A DNA stretch of 62,393 nt. Source: an uncultured Clostridia bacterium. Its GTDB lineage: Bacteria; Bacillota; Clostridia; Oscillospirales; Acutalibacteraceae. This document shows, piece by piece, positions 44,363-53,604 of the stretch (its first letter is position 1; every line of letters starts with the position of its first letter). The stretch is from NCBI GenBank assembly GCA_946499275.1, contig CAMMRL010000008.1, positions 1 to 62,393 on the forward strand. Reading direction: 5' to 3'. Below the pieces are notes generated by a model that worked only from the letters and a program-made list of their open reading frames with translations, was not told the DNA's origin and ran no database searches. A program made the position numbers and the translations under genes.

Positions 44363-46423
44363 ATGTCCATAAGAATACCCGGCCGGCGGAGCCGGCATAT
44401 CGCCGCAACGCTCCTGCTGGGCGCGGCTTTCTCATTAAACGCGGCGGCCCTGACGGAGGAAGCGCCGTATTTCAGCTATCGGTACGATCCCTGGGATACC
44501 GCCGTGGAAACCGCGCAGAGCTATCTGCCGGATCGGGTAATTGTCGGGGAAAACCTGGGCTGCGGCACCCTGTCCCTCCCCACCGACCTGGCGGTAACCT
44601 CCGACGGACGGATATGGATTCTGGACGCCGGCAACAACCGGGTGCTGGTGCTGGAAGAGGACATGGCCCTGGAAACGGAGCTGACACCGGTCGATTCACA
44701 GGGCGAGCGGATATCTCTGCAGGAACCGGCAGGCCTGTTCGTTAGTGAAAAATTCGAACAGATTCTGATCGCGGACAAAAAGGCTGGCGTTCTCGTCTTC
44801 GACCTGTCTCTGCGGTTGATCCGAACTCTGGGACAGCCGGACAGCCGGATCCTGCCGGAGGATTTCCTTTTCTCGCCGGTAAACGCCGTCGTGGACTCGT
44901 CGGGAATCATCTATGTCATTTCCGCTAACTGTTACCAGGGAGCGCTGCTTTACGATGAGGAAGGTCAGTTTCTAGGCTTTTACGGCAGTGAAAGGGTCAC
45001 GCTCACCCTGCAGACCCTGTTCAATCAGTTTTGGAAAAATATTCTCACCGAAAACCAGGCGGCCCGGATGAGACGAAGCGTGCCGGCCGAATTCGTCAAT
45101 TTCTGTCTGGGCGACGGCGATTTTATTTACACCATCCGGCGGGGAAACGACGTGCAGTCCGGGCAGGTAAAAAAACTCAATGCCCAGGGAACCAATATCC
45201 TGCCGGAAAAGGTATTCGGGGATATCGGGGTAACCCTTCAGCTGGCGGACATCACCGTGGACTCGGACGGCTTCATCACCATTCTGGACAGCGGAAGCGG
45301 ACGGCTTCTGCAGTACGACGAAGAGGGAAACCTGCTGTATGCCTTCGGGGGAAAAGGCTCTCAGAAGGGACTGGCCATGGACCCGGTGGCCGTCCAGGCA
45401 CTGGGTGAAAAGCTGCTGCTGCTAGATAATCAGACCGGCCAGCTCATCGTCTTCCAACCGACGGATTTTGCCAAAAACATCCGCGACGCCACGCTCCTGT
45501 GCGCGGACGGCAAATATCAGGAGGCAATGGAACCCTGGCAGTCCGTGCTGCGGCAGGACAGTTCGTACGCCCTCGCCAACCGCGGGCTGGGCAAAGCGTA
45601 CGAAGGTATGGAGCAGTATGAGACCGCCGCCGCCTACTATCGGAAGTCCTATGAGCGGGAGCTGTATTCGGAGGCGTTCAGCGAATATCGCAACGCCCAG
45701 CTTCAGGAACACTTCGGGCTGTTTATGGCAGGTCTCGCGCTGCTGGTGGCAATCCCCATCGGGATTCTACTTTATCGTCGCCGACACCGGAAGAGCCTTT
45801 ATGATCAACGGATCGGCCGGTTCCAGTACCCTCTTTACTGTATGTTTCACCCCTTTGCGGGGTTCGCGGACTTGAAGGAGCGCCGACAGGATTCGCTGCC
45901 GGCGGCCGGCGTAATTCTTCTTCTGCTCGCTGTGGTCTCTATCCTGCAGCAGCAGCTCACCGGTTTCGCCTTCAGCGAGACCCGGCCAAATTCCTTCCAT
46001 CTCCTGTATACGCTGGTCTCCTCCCTGGGCGTGTTTTTCGCGTTCGTCGTCTGCAACTGGAGTATCACCACCATTATGGACGGCAAGGGAACGCTCCGGG
46101 AAATCACCAATTACAGCGCCTATGCTCTGCTTCCCTATATCCTAGGGACGGTGGTGATCATCCTCCTGAGCAATCTGCTTACCACGGAGGAAGCTATGTT
46201 TTTGCGGATGGCGCAGTGGATTGTCTATGCCTGGACCGGGATCAGCCTGCTGACGGCGCTCAAGGAGGTCCATATGTATTCGCTGGGCCGGACCATCTGG
46301 ACGGCGGTACTCACCGTGCTCGGCATGGTGATCATTCTGATCGTCTGCGCAATCTGTTACACCATCCTGTCGCAACTGGCAGAATTCGTCGGCAGCGTCA
46401 TCACGGAGCTTCGAATGCGATAA
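44363..46423 (+). CDS. NHL-repeat, TPR and Yip1-domain membrane protein
   Basis: 686 residues. A signal or membrane start (about 8-30) is followed by an NHL-like beta-propeller (about 45-375; DLAVTSDGRIWILDAGNNRV, VVDSSGIIYVISA, ITVDSDGFITILDSGSGRLL), then TPR helices (about 380-440; GKYQEAMEPWQ, ALANRGLGKAYEGMEQYETA), a transmembrane helix (about 450-468) and a Yip1 domain with about five helices (500-680). The extracytoplasmic propeller and TPR suggest a receptor or scaffold. The start is the ATG at 44363 after AAAGGAGG; longer frames overlap the permease. I know this family only as a frequent neighbour of sugar ABC importer and DUF5696 genes; its job is undefined. Confidence 0.8.
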   Translation: MSIRIPGRRSRHIAATLLLGAAFSLNAAALTEEAPYFSYRYDPWDTAVETAQSYLPDRVIVGENLGCGTLSLPTDLAVTSDGRIWILDAGNNRVLVLEEDMALETELTPVDSQGERISLQEPAGLFVSEKFEQILIADKKAGVLVFDLSLRLIRTLGQPDSRILPEDFLFSPVNAVVDSSGIIYVISANCYQGALLYDEEGQFLGFYGSERVTLTLQTLFNQFWKNILTENQAARMRRSVPAEFVNFCLGDGDFIYTIRRGNDVQSGQVKKLNAQGTNILPEKVFGDIGVTLQLADITVDSDGFITILDSGSGRLLQYDEEGNLLYAFGGKGSQKGLAMDPVAVQALGEKLLLLDNQTGQLIVFQPTDFAKNIRDATLLCADGKYQEAMEPWQSVLRQDSSYALANRGLGKAYEGMEQYETAAAYYRKSYERELYSEAFSEYRNAQLQEHFGLFMAGLALLVAIPIGILLYRRRHRKSLYDQRIGRFQYPLYCMFHPFAGFADLKERRQDSLPAAGVILLLLAVVSILQQQLTGFAFSETRPNSFHLLYTLVSSLGVFFAFVVCNWSITTIMDGKGTLREITNYSAYALLPYILGTVVIILLSNLLTTEEAMFLRMAQWIVYAWTGISLLTALKEVHMYSLGRTIWTAVLTVLGMVIILIVCAICYTILSQLAEFVGSVITELRMR

Positions 46424-46436
46424 AGGAGGGCAAGCG

Positions 46437-48656
46437 GTGAAAAAAAGACGGATGCATTGGAAACGGAACGCCGCGCTGCTGCTGGCGTTCCTGCTGGCCG
46501 GCGGGGCCGCCGGGCTTTTTACGCAGGCGGAAGAGCCATCCGCCCTCTCCATCCCCCCGATAGGGGAGGCGATGCCCACCGTATCGGGATACCAGCCAGC
46601 GGCGGAAAACGGCCGTCTCTCCCTGGCGGTGGACACGGCAGAAGGGCGCATCTTGGTCACGGACGGCAGTGTCGACTGGACCAGCACGCCCGCGGGGTAC
46701 GACGAAGACCCGCTGGCCAGAGGCGGAACCAAGATCGCAATGGAATCTCTGCTACAGGTTGAGTATGCCGATAGGCTGGGAAATGTGAGCACGGTAAACG
46801 GACAGGCGGCCTCGGTAAATCAGGGGGGGCTCTCCTGCCAAAAGATCGAGGACGGCGTGCTTCTGATTTTCCGCTTTCCCAAAGAGGGTTTCACCATCCC
46901 GGTGGAAATCACGCTGGAGGGCGACGCGCTGGATGTGTCCGTCCAGCTGGATGGCGTGGAGGAGACAAATGAATCCTATCAGTTGACATCAATCTCCCTC
47001 CTGCCCTATTTCGGTGCAGCGCCGACTGACGCCGACGGATACCTCTTCGTCCCCGATGGGAGCGGCGCACTGATCGAATGGAAGAAAGCCGACGCAACGG
47101 CAACCGATTACCGGCAGTATGTGTACGGCCGGGAACCGACGACCACGAAAATGCAGATTGACGCCTTGGAGGAAACCGCCTATCTGCCGGTTTTCGGACT
47201 GAAAAACGGGGAGACGGCCATGCTGGGCGTCATCACCGAAGGCGCTGGGCGGGCAGCCGTCAACGCTTCGGTCAACGGAAAGAAATGTAGCTACAGCAAT
47301 GTCTTTGCGCAGTTCCTGTACCGGGATTCTGAGATGGTTACCATCACTCAGAAAAACCAGACCGTCCGCGTGCTGGAACAGACGCCGCCGGATGCAGAGC
47401 GGTTCAGCGTTCGGTACCTTTTCCTGCAGGGAGAGGAGGCGAATTATGTCGGCATGGCGCATCGCTATAGCGAGTGGCTGATGCGCGACCAGCCGGAAAA
47501 GCAGGCCGGAGGGACGATGCCCCTGTATATGGAACTGCCCGGCGGCGTGATGACACAGCAAAGCTTCCTTGGCTTTCCGGTGGACCGCGTGACGGCGCTG
47601 ACCACTTACAAGGATGTGGAAACAATCACCGCCCGCCTGCGGGAAATGGGCGTGAAAGAAATGACTATCCATTACCGGTGGTGGAACAAGGACGGCGACG
47701 GAGCTGCCATCCCCACTGATGTCCAGCCGGAAGGGCAACTCGGCGGCAGGGCGGCGTTCCGGCGCACCCTCTCCGCGCTGCAGGATGCCGGTATTCCCCT
47801 TTATCTAGATTTCAATTTCACCGATCTTGTCAAGGATCGCTGGGGCTTCCGGCGCACGGCAGATTCGGCAGCGTCGGTGAGGAAAAACCCATCCCTCCAG
47901 TTTTCCTATACTCTTCAGGACCATCAGGCGATCACCACCGAATCCTACACCCTTCTGCGTCTGACCGGCATCCGGAAGGCCGCGGACAAAGTGATTGCAG
48001 CGGCCGAGGATGAAGCGTTCACCGGCTTTGCCCCCGTAACGCTCGGTCAGAAGCTCTATTCCGATTTCAGCGGAAAATCCGTCAGGAGGGATACCGCGGA
48101 CCGGGAATGGGCGGCTGTTCTGGAGTCTCTGCAGCAGGCGAAGGGAAAGCTGCTTCTGTCCGCCGCCTGCGGATACGCCCTTCCCTATGCGGATGTGGTC
48201 ACGGATACGCCGCTGTATACCAGCGGATATTCCATCGAGACGGCCGGCGTGCCGTTTTACCAGATCGCCCTGCATGAGTATGTGGACATGAGTACCCCCA
48301 GCCTGAATCAGATGAGTGAACCGCGGCGGGGGCTGCTTCAAGCCCTTGAAACTGGGATCGGGATAAAGTTTCAGTTCCTTTACCGCCTGTCGGAGGAAGC
48401 GCTGAATGCCGGCGACGTCTCCCTGCTTGGCTCCCTGTTCGACGACTGGGTCGAAGAGGCCATCGCCCTGTACCAGGAAGCCGGACCGATCCTGTTGCGT
48501 GTTGCCGGTTGCCAGATTGTCTCGCATACGCTTCTGACCGAAGAGGTACGGGAAACGGTGTTCGACAACGGGGTGAAAATCTACGTCAATTACGGAGGCA
48601 CCGATTATGCGAACGGATCGGTCGCCGTCGAGGCCGGAGGCTATGCAGTGATATGA
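46437..48656 (+). CDS. DUF5696 secreted protein
   Basis: 739 residues with a signal peptide (hydrophobic about 10-27, LFTQAEE). The middle reads YLFVPDGSGALIEWKKADAT, VFGLKNGETAMLGVITEGAG, MTIHYRWWNKDGDGAAIPTD and LYLDFNFTDLVKD, which fit DUF5696, a glycosidase-like beta-sandwich plus barrel of unknown activity. No lipobox is evident. GTG at 46437 is the start, eight bases after AAAGGAGGG. It overlaps the next permease gene by ATGA, tying it to the second importer. Confidence 0.82.
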   Translation: MKKRRMHWKRNAALLLAFLLAGGAAGLFTQAEEPSALSIPPIGEAMPTVSGYQPAAENGRLSLAVDTAEGRILVTDGSVDWTSTPAGYDEDPLARGGTKIAMESLLQVEYADRLGNVSTVNGQAASVNQGGLSCQKIEDGVLLIFRFPKEGFTIPVEITLEGDALDVSVQLDGVEETNESYQLTSISLLPYFGAAPTDADGYLFVPDGSGALIEWKKADATATDYRQYVYGREPTTTKMQIDALEETAYLPVFGLKNGETAMLGVITEGAGRAAVNASVNGKKCSYSNVFAQFLYRDSEMVTITQKNQTVRVLEQTPPDAERFSVRYLFLQGEEANYVGMAHRYSEWLMRDQPEKQAGGTMPLYMELPGGVMTQQSFLGFPVDRVTALTTYKDVETITARLREMGVKEMTIHYRWWNKDGDGAAIPTDVQPEGQLGGRAAFRRTLSALQDAGIPLYLDFNFTDLVKDRWGFRRTADSAASVRKNPSLQFSYTLQDHQAITTESYTLLRLTGIRKAADKVIAAAEDEAFTGFAPVTLGQKLYSDFSGKSVRRDTADREWAAVLESLQQAKGKLLLSAACGYALPYADVVTDTPLYTSGYSIETAGVPFYQIALHEYVDMSTPSLNQMSEPRRGLLQALETGIGIKFQFLYRLSEEALNAGDVSLLGSLFDDWVEEAIALYQEAGPILLRVAGCQIVSHTLLTEEVRETVFDNGVKIYVNYGGTDYANGSVAVEAGGYAVI

Positions 48657-49594
48657 AATCAAGAATACGGCCCGCGGCAAGCGGGCAAAAAGCCGCCCGG
48701 CGGTCCCTCTTCGGAAGCCGGATCCAGCGGCGGCGGGCGATACACGGGCTTCTATTCATCCTTCCCTGGCTGATCGGCGTCATTTTCTTTTTTCTGGTTC
48801 CCATGGTACAGTCGGCGGCCTATGCCTTCTGCAAGGTGACGCTGACCGCACAGGGCGACCAGTTCCGACCGGTGGGTTTTTCCAATTTCCTGTACTTGTT
48901 CACGCAGGACCCAAATTTTATTACCAATCTATCGTCCTCTGTGCTGAACGTGTTGTATCAGGTGCCGGTCATCGTCATCTTCAGCCTGTTAAGCGCCATG
49001 CTGCTGCGCAGGCCCTTCCCGGGACGGACGCTGGTGCGCGCTATCTTCTTCTTTCCGGTAATCATCGCCTCCGGCGTGGTTATCACCATCCTCAAGGAAC
49101 AGGTGATGATGAATGCCGCGGTTTCTGGAGAGCAGGAGGCCTATATGTTCGCCGCTCCCTCCTTTTCCTACTTTGTCGAACAGCTGCATTTCCCGCAAAG
49201 TCTCGCCGATCTGGTGGAACGGGTGATCAACGGCTTTTTCGATATTCTGTGGAAATCCGGCGTGCAGATCATTCTGCTTCTGGCGGCCGTCAACCATATC
49301 GGTGCCAGTGCCTATGAAGCGGCCGATATCGAAGGAGCATCCGCCTGGGAAAAGTTGTGGAAGATCACCTTTCCCATGATCGCGCCGACCGTGCTGGTCG
49401 TGCTGATCTATTCCATTATTGACTCCTTCACCGATTACGGGAATCGGATCATGCGGATGATCAGCGAATATTTTTCGTTGGGCCAATACGAATACAGCGC
49501 CACGCTGGGACTCGTCTATTTTGTGATTGTTCTTCTGCTGGTAGGGCTGGTGAATGTCCTGGCCGGCCGGCGCGTCCAGTACGCGGTCGAATAA
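48653..49594 (+). CDS. Sugar ABC permease, MalF type (second importer)
   Basis: 313 residues; RRAIHGLLFILPWLIGVIFF starts the first helix and the EAA loop is YEAADIEGASAWEKLWKITF. The true start is the ATG at 48653 overlapping the DUF5696 stop; the open frame continues upstream out of homology. The first periplasmic loop is long (with YLFTQDPNFITNLSS), as in family members tied to binding proteins. Two secreted-protein genes separate it from its likely partner at 52536. Confidence 0.9.
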   Translation: MKSRIRPAASGQKAARRSLFGSRIQRRRAIHGLLFILPWLIGVIFFFLVPMVQSAAYAFCKVTLTAQGDQFRPVGFSNFLYLFTQDPNFITNLSSSVLNVLYQVPVIVIFSLLSAMLLRRPFPGRTLVRAIFFFPVIIASGVVITILKEQVMMNAAVSGEQEAYMFAAPSFSYFVEQLHFPQSLADLVERVINGFFDILWKSGVQIILLLAAVNHIGASAYEAADIEGASAWEKLWKITFPMIAPTVLVVLIYSIIDSFTDYGNRIMRMISEYFSLGQYEYSATLGLVYFVIVLLLVGLVNVLAGRRVQYAVE

Positions 49595-49683
49595 ATAACC
49601 GAACGTCTTGTTCGGCCCGGCGGTTTCAAACTGTTTTCTGTGGTTTGATTTTCATATATCACACAGTGAAAGGAAGGATTCTC

Positions 49684-50748
49684 ATGGTAAGGAAAACAAG
49701 GCTTCGAAAATGGGCGGCAGTGCTCCTGCTGTTGAGCATGCTGATCTCCTGCTTTGGCGGTTTTTCCGCCTCGGCTGCGACCACCAAGGAGATTACGCTG
49801 ACCACCAACAGCGACATCAACCCCTTTCTCCGGATCCCTCTGTATGCCCAGACATTCAGTTCCGGCGGGCCGTTTACCGTGCGCTGCGAAATGAAGGTCG
49901 ACAGCTTCACCCGCACCAAATCGGACGGGAACCTATTCGTTAACATCACGGACGGACGGGACTCCTCGCAGATGGTGGTCTGGATGAACACCTGGACGCG
50001 CAAAACGAATGGCTGGGTAGAGATGACCGACAGCAACGGCCAATACATTACCTTTGAAAACATTAACAAGGTACTGATTAGCGGGGTGTTGGAGGATTTC
50101 GGTCTCCTGCAGTTCGGCGCCTATTATGGGGATGCGGTCGTCCATTACCGGAATTTCCGGATTCTGAACGCCGCCGGCAATGTGGTGTACTCCTGGGATG
50201 ATGACAGCAGCCTGGAAGTCGGCAACGACGTGCGTGATATGAGTACCAACACGCTGTATGCGGAAACCTTTGGGGACGGCAGCGCCGAATATATGCTCGA
50301 GGAAAGCGGAACGGGGGAGGAGACAACAACCACACCTACACCCACACCCACGACCACGGCCGCTCCGATTACCACACCGCCCTCTGATGGGTCCACCGAC
50401 CAGACGGATCCAACGTCCTCCCAAGTTCCGGATCCAGATACCACGACCACGGTAGAACACGACGAAACAACGACCGGCGGGGAGGGCGAAACCACCACCC
50501 CCTCCTCCTCGGAATCCACCGCTTCTTCTCCCACTGAAACGGATCCCGTAACCGGCCCGACTACGTCGGATCCGCCGTCCCAGTCGGGCGGCCTGGGCGC
50601 CGGGGCTATCGCCGGTATTGTGATCGGCGCGATTGTGATCCTAGCCGGCGGCACTTTCGGGGTGCTCTATGCACTGAAGAAGCTGCCCTGGATGAAAAAG
50701 AACGGCGGCGAGCCGCCGGCTCCGACGGATGGACCTGACGGGAAATAA
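49684..50748 (+). CDS. Secreted, C-terminally membrane-anchored protein with Thr-rich stalk
   Basis: 354 residues: a signal peptide (about 1-34, ending FSASAA), a domain of about 170 residues rich in beta strands (ITLTTNSDINPFLRIPLYAQ, ITDGRDSSQMVVWMNTW, FRILNAAGNVVYSWDDD), a Thr/Pro/Ser stalk (about 220-295), a transmembrane helix (about 300-325) and a short basic tail. No sorting signal. The domain resembles that of the next gene (a DxxG-W-V pattern and a final FxVLxxxGxVVYS strand), so I infer a shared sugar-binding-like module. The start ATG follows AAGGAAGGA. I do not recognise the family. Confidence 0.75.
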   Translation: MVRKTRLRKWAAVLLLLSMLISCFGGFSASAATTKEITLTTNSDINPFLRIPLYAQTFSSGGPFTVRCEMKVDSFTRTKSDGNLFVNITDGRDSSQMVVWMNTWTRKTNGWVEMTDSNGQYITFENINKVLISGVLEDFGLLQFGAYYGDAVVHYRNFRILNAAGNVVYSWDDDSSLEVGNDVRDMSTNTLYAETFGDGSAEYMLEESGTGEETTTTPTPTPTTTAAPITTPPSDGSTDQTDPTSSQVPDPDTTTTVEHDETTTGGEGETTTPSSSESTASSPTETDPVTGPTTSDPPSQSGGLGAGAIAGIVIGAIVILAGGTFGVLYALKKLPWMKKNGGEPPAPTDGPDGK

Positions 50749-50820
50749 ACCTGCTTCCCTCTTTTCCAAGGCCCCAATGACAAGTAGTCCTGTCAAATAA
50801 AACAGTAAGGAGTGTTAGGA

Positions 50821-52392
50821 ATGAAATGGCTTCGCATGAAACGTACCCTGGCGATTCTCTCATCGGTAGCCCTTCTGGGCGGCTTTACGGCCTTTTCCGC
50901 CGCTGCGGAAGAACCGGAAGTGTACACCCCGAACCGGGCCTTCGTCATCGAGAATGAGTCGGCCTCCACCGTTGCCCTGAGAATGACGGCTCTGCCGAAC
51001 CAGCTGGGTGCGGACGAGGAACCCAACGGCCCTTATCACCTTTGGGCCCGCATGAACATCGACGGCCTGGATGCCATCAACGACAGCCAGGAGACCAGCA
51101 TCTCCCTGCAGGCGAAATACGGCTATTACCCCGCCGGCAGCATGGATATGGAGTATCGGACGGTAGAGCTGTGCTCCTGGACCGCAGACACCGACGGCTG
51201 GGTGGATATGACCCTGCCGGACGGCCCCCACCTGACGCTGGAAGCCCTTGATCCCCTCCAGGCTGATGACGCGAACTGTGATGTAACGGTAGAATTCGCC
51301 ATGACCAATGCGAAGGGTACCTTCCAGATCGCGGATCTCGTGATCGCGGACAAGACCGATACGATCGTGTATTCCCTGGCCAACGATCCCTGCTTCTCCG
51401 GCATCACCGATTTCTCCCGTAAGCAGAGCAGCGAGCCGAGCTTTATGTGGTCACCGGTCATCAGCGGCGGCGACGCCTCTATCGGGGTTGAGACCGCTGC
51501 GGTGTCCACCTACGTCCCCAACTATGTGCTTACGCTGGACGTCCCGGCCAACGAAGAAGGGGAATCCACTTATCCGGAGGACTGCGCTTATCTTCATCTG
51601 AACGTCAAGGATCCAGGCACCACAGCCTTTACGGCGGAAGGCAGCCCTTATACCCTCCGCGGTATGGTCAAGGTGGAGAACTTTGCTAAGAACGACACCC
51701 AGTATGATGCCGAAGCCATAGCGCGATCCCAGAATCCGGCCTTCCTGATGGGAGATCCCCTGGGTACGTATCACGGGCTGACGGGCGACACCAACGGTTG
51801 GGTTCCCTTCCTGAAGGGCGATGGCACCCCCTTCACCTTCAATTATGATCAAATTGGCAACTGGTATGCTCAGTTCTGGGGCTCCTGGGGCTGCACCGGC
51901 CAATATTCCCTGGCCGATTTTGAAGTCCTGGACAAGGACGGCAATGTAGTTTACAGCTTTGCGACCGACACCGATCTCGTGGACGGGACCGACTATGGCG
52001 CCGCTCATTTCACCCCCACCACGACCGGCGGCAAAGGCGGGGTATACCTGTGGGCCGCTCATTTTGATACCAAGTACAGCTACCGCTATGAAGTAGCGGA
52101 TACCATCACCGAGCATACGGCGGACGACTATGCGCTCCCGGTCTTCGAGGAGACCTACGTCCCGTATGAGAGCGGCGAGGATCCGACTACGCCCCCCACC
52201 GGTCCGGATGAACCCACCGGTCCGGATGAACCCACCGGTCCGGATGAACCCACCGATCCGGATGAGCCCACCGACCTCACCGACCCGACTCCCTCTCCGG
52301 GAACCGGCGCAACACTTCCGCTCGCAGCGCTTCCCCTGGCGGCGCTCAGTCTGGCGGCAGTGCTGGCGACCCGTCGGCACCGGCAGCGCTGA
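50821..52392 (+). CDS. Secreted surface protein with C-terminal SPGTG sorting signal
   Basis: 523 residues: a signal peptide (about 1-30), two beta-rich modules (about 35-230 and 240-430) each ending in a strand like LVIADKTDTIVYSLAND or FEVLDKDGNVVYSFATD, and PTGPDE repeats (460-485). The C-terminus is S492-P-G-T-G496, a hydrophobic stretch and RRHRQR, the layout of a sortase substrate. SPxTG is a known class B sortase motif in Clostridioides difficile. The ATG at 50821 has AAGGAG eight bases before it. Function unknown; a cell-wall glycan-capture role would fit. It is a relative of the preceding gene. Confidence 0.8.
   Translation: MKWLRMKRTLAILSSVALLGGFTAFSAAAEEPEVYTPNRAFVIENESASTVALRMTALPNQLGADEEPNGPYHLWARMNIDGLDAINDSQETSISLQAKYGYYPAGSMDMEYRTVELCSWTADTDGWVDMTLPDGPHLTLEALDPLQADDANCDVTVEFAMTNAKGTFQIADLVIADKTDTIVYSLANDPCFSGITDFSRKQSSEPSFMWSPVISGGDASIGVETAAVSTYVPNYVLTLDVPANEEGESTYPEDCAYLHLNVKDPGTTAFTAEGSPYTLRGMVKVENFAKNDTQYDAEAIARSQNPAFLMGDPLGTYHGLTGDTNGWVPFLKGDGTPFTFNYDQIGNWYAQFWGSWGCTGQYSLADFEVLDKDGNVVYSFATDTDLVDGTDYGAAHFTPTTTGGKGGVYLWAAHFDTKYSYRYEVADTITEHTADDYALPVFEETYVPYESGEDPTTPPTGPDEPTGPDEPTGPDEPTDPDEPTDLTDPTPSPGTGATLPLAALPLAALSLAAVLATRRHRQR
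52196..52271 (+). repeat. Four 18-base tandem repeats
   Basis: Nearly identical 18-base units encode P-T-G-P-D-E four times, the last with D for G. They make the wall-spanning stalk of the SPGTG protein and could vary in number between strains. Confidence 0.9.
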
Positions 52393-52417
52393 TAATCCGG
52401 TCTCTGCCATAAAAATG

Positions 52418-52457
52418 GGGGAGGAAAGGGCATCCTTACAGACGCCCTTTCCTCCCC
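52418..52457 (+). terminator. 14-bp hairpin between the surface protein and permease genes
   Basis: GGGGAGGAAAGGGC pairs perfectly with GCCCTTTCCTCCCC around a 12-base loop. There is no T run, so this may be an mRNA stabiliser rather than a full terminator. Confidence 0.6.
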
Positions 52458-52535
52458 ACCTCCCGCCGGAAAAGGCGGCTGGAAACGCCTGAGGGAAAAC
52501 CAGAAAATTCAAAATCTTGAAAGGGATGAACAACT

Positions 52536-53558
52536 ATGGTCAAGCCGCCGTTTTCTCTGCGCCGTTTTTCCTCCGGAGTCTCTCCCGGGAGAATGGCTAA
52601 GCCATTGATCCGTGCGGAGCGGTTCGTGCGGGGATTGTGTAAGGCGGTCCTGCTGACGGGGCTCTGCTTCGTCATGCTGTATCCTCTGCTGTTCATCCTG
52701 TGCTCCAGCTTCAAATCCCTGGAAGACATTTACAACCCCGCGGTCGTTTGGATTCCTCAGGAATTCAGCCTTCAGGCGATGGCGGTTGCCTTCCGGGTGC
52801 TTGACTACCCCCAGGCGCTGCTGAAGACTCTGGTGATTCTGGTTCCCGGCGTACTGCTCCAACTGATCACGGCACTCCTCGCCGGATACGGTTTCGCCCG
52901 GTTTCGCTTTCCTTGCCGGGGGCTGCTCTTCGGGTTGCTGATCTTCACCATCATCGTACCCGTGCAGACCTATATCATCCCGCTGTTTGTGAACATGCAG
53001 CAGTTCAACTTCTTCGGAATCGGCTCTCTAATCGGGCTGTTCACCGGCTCTCCCCTGACGCTGAACCTGATCGATACGCCAGCGGTGTTCTACCTGTTGG
53101 CGGCGTTCGGAATGGGAATCCGCTCGGGACTGTGCATTTTTATCATCCGCCAGTTTTTCCGGAACATGCCGGTCGAGCTGGAAGAGGCCGCCATGATTGA
53201 CGGCTGCGGCTCGTTTAAAACCTTCCTGCGGGTGATGGTGCCCAACACGCTGCCCCTGATCGCCACGGTTTTGGTGTTTTCCATTGTCTGGTACTATAAC
53301 GACTACTATCTTTCCGCCATCTTTTTCCGCACGGAATTTCCGTTGTCTGTCAGCCTGACCACGATGAGCCAGCTTCTGGGCACGTACAGTCAGGGACTGC
53401 AGGGAATGGGCGGGATGACCGGGCAGGAGCTGGGGCTGATGAAGGAGCCTGTGCTCGCCTGCGGGTGCCTGCTGATCGTTGTGCCGCTGGTGCTGGTGTA
53501 CGTGTTTCTTCAGCGGTATTTCACGGAAGGCGTGGAGCGCAGCGGTATTGTGGGCTGA
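52536..53558 (+). CDS. Sugar ABC permease, MalG type (second importer)
   Basis: 340 residues, six helices, start VRGLCKAVLLTGLCFVMLYP and EAA loop LEEAAMIDGCGSFKTFLRVM. The long first loop (LEDIYNPAVVWIPQE) is usual for MalG types. The N-terminus is about 30 residues longer than that of the MalG-type permease at 43485. The start ATG follows AAAGGGATG. It pairs with the MalF type at 48653 and the lipoprotein at 53605. Confidence 0.92.
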   Translation: MVKPPFSLRRFSSGVSPGRMAKPLIRAERFVRGLCKAVLLTGLCFVMLYPLLFILCSSFKSLEDIYNPAVVWIPQEFSLQAMAVAFRVLDYPQALLKTLVILVPGVLLQLITALLAGYGFARFRFPCRGLLFGLLIFTIIVPVQTYIIPLFVNMQQFNFFGIGSLIGLFTGSPLTLNLIDTPAVFYLLAAFGMGIRSGLCIFIIRQFFRNMPVELEEAAMIDGCGSFKTFLRVMVPNTLPLIATVLVFSIVWYYNDYYLSAIFFRTEFPLSVSLTTMSQLLGTYSQGLQGMGGMTGQELGLMKEPVLACGCLLIVVPLVLVYVFLQRYFTEGVERSGIVG

Positions 53559-53604
53559 TCCGGCCGGGCCTTCGCCGGTGAACGACAAGAAAGGAAAATG
53601 GCAT

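Noticed and set aside
52196-52271. Possible CRISPR-like direct repeats
   Set aside because: In-frame 18-base coding repeats for P-T-G-P-D-E with no spacers.
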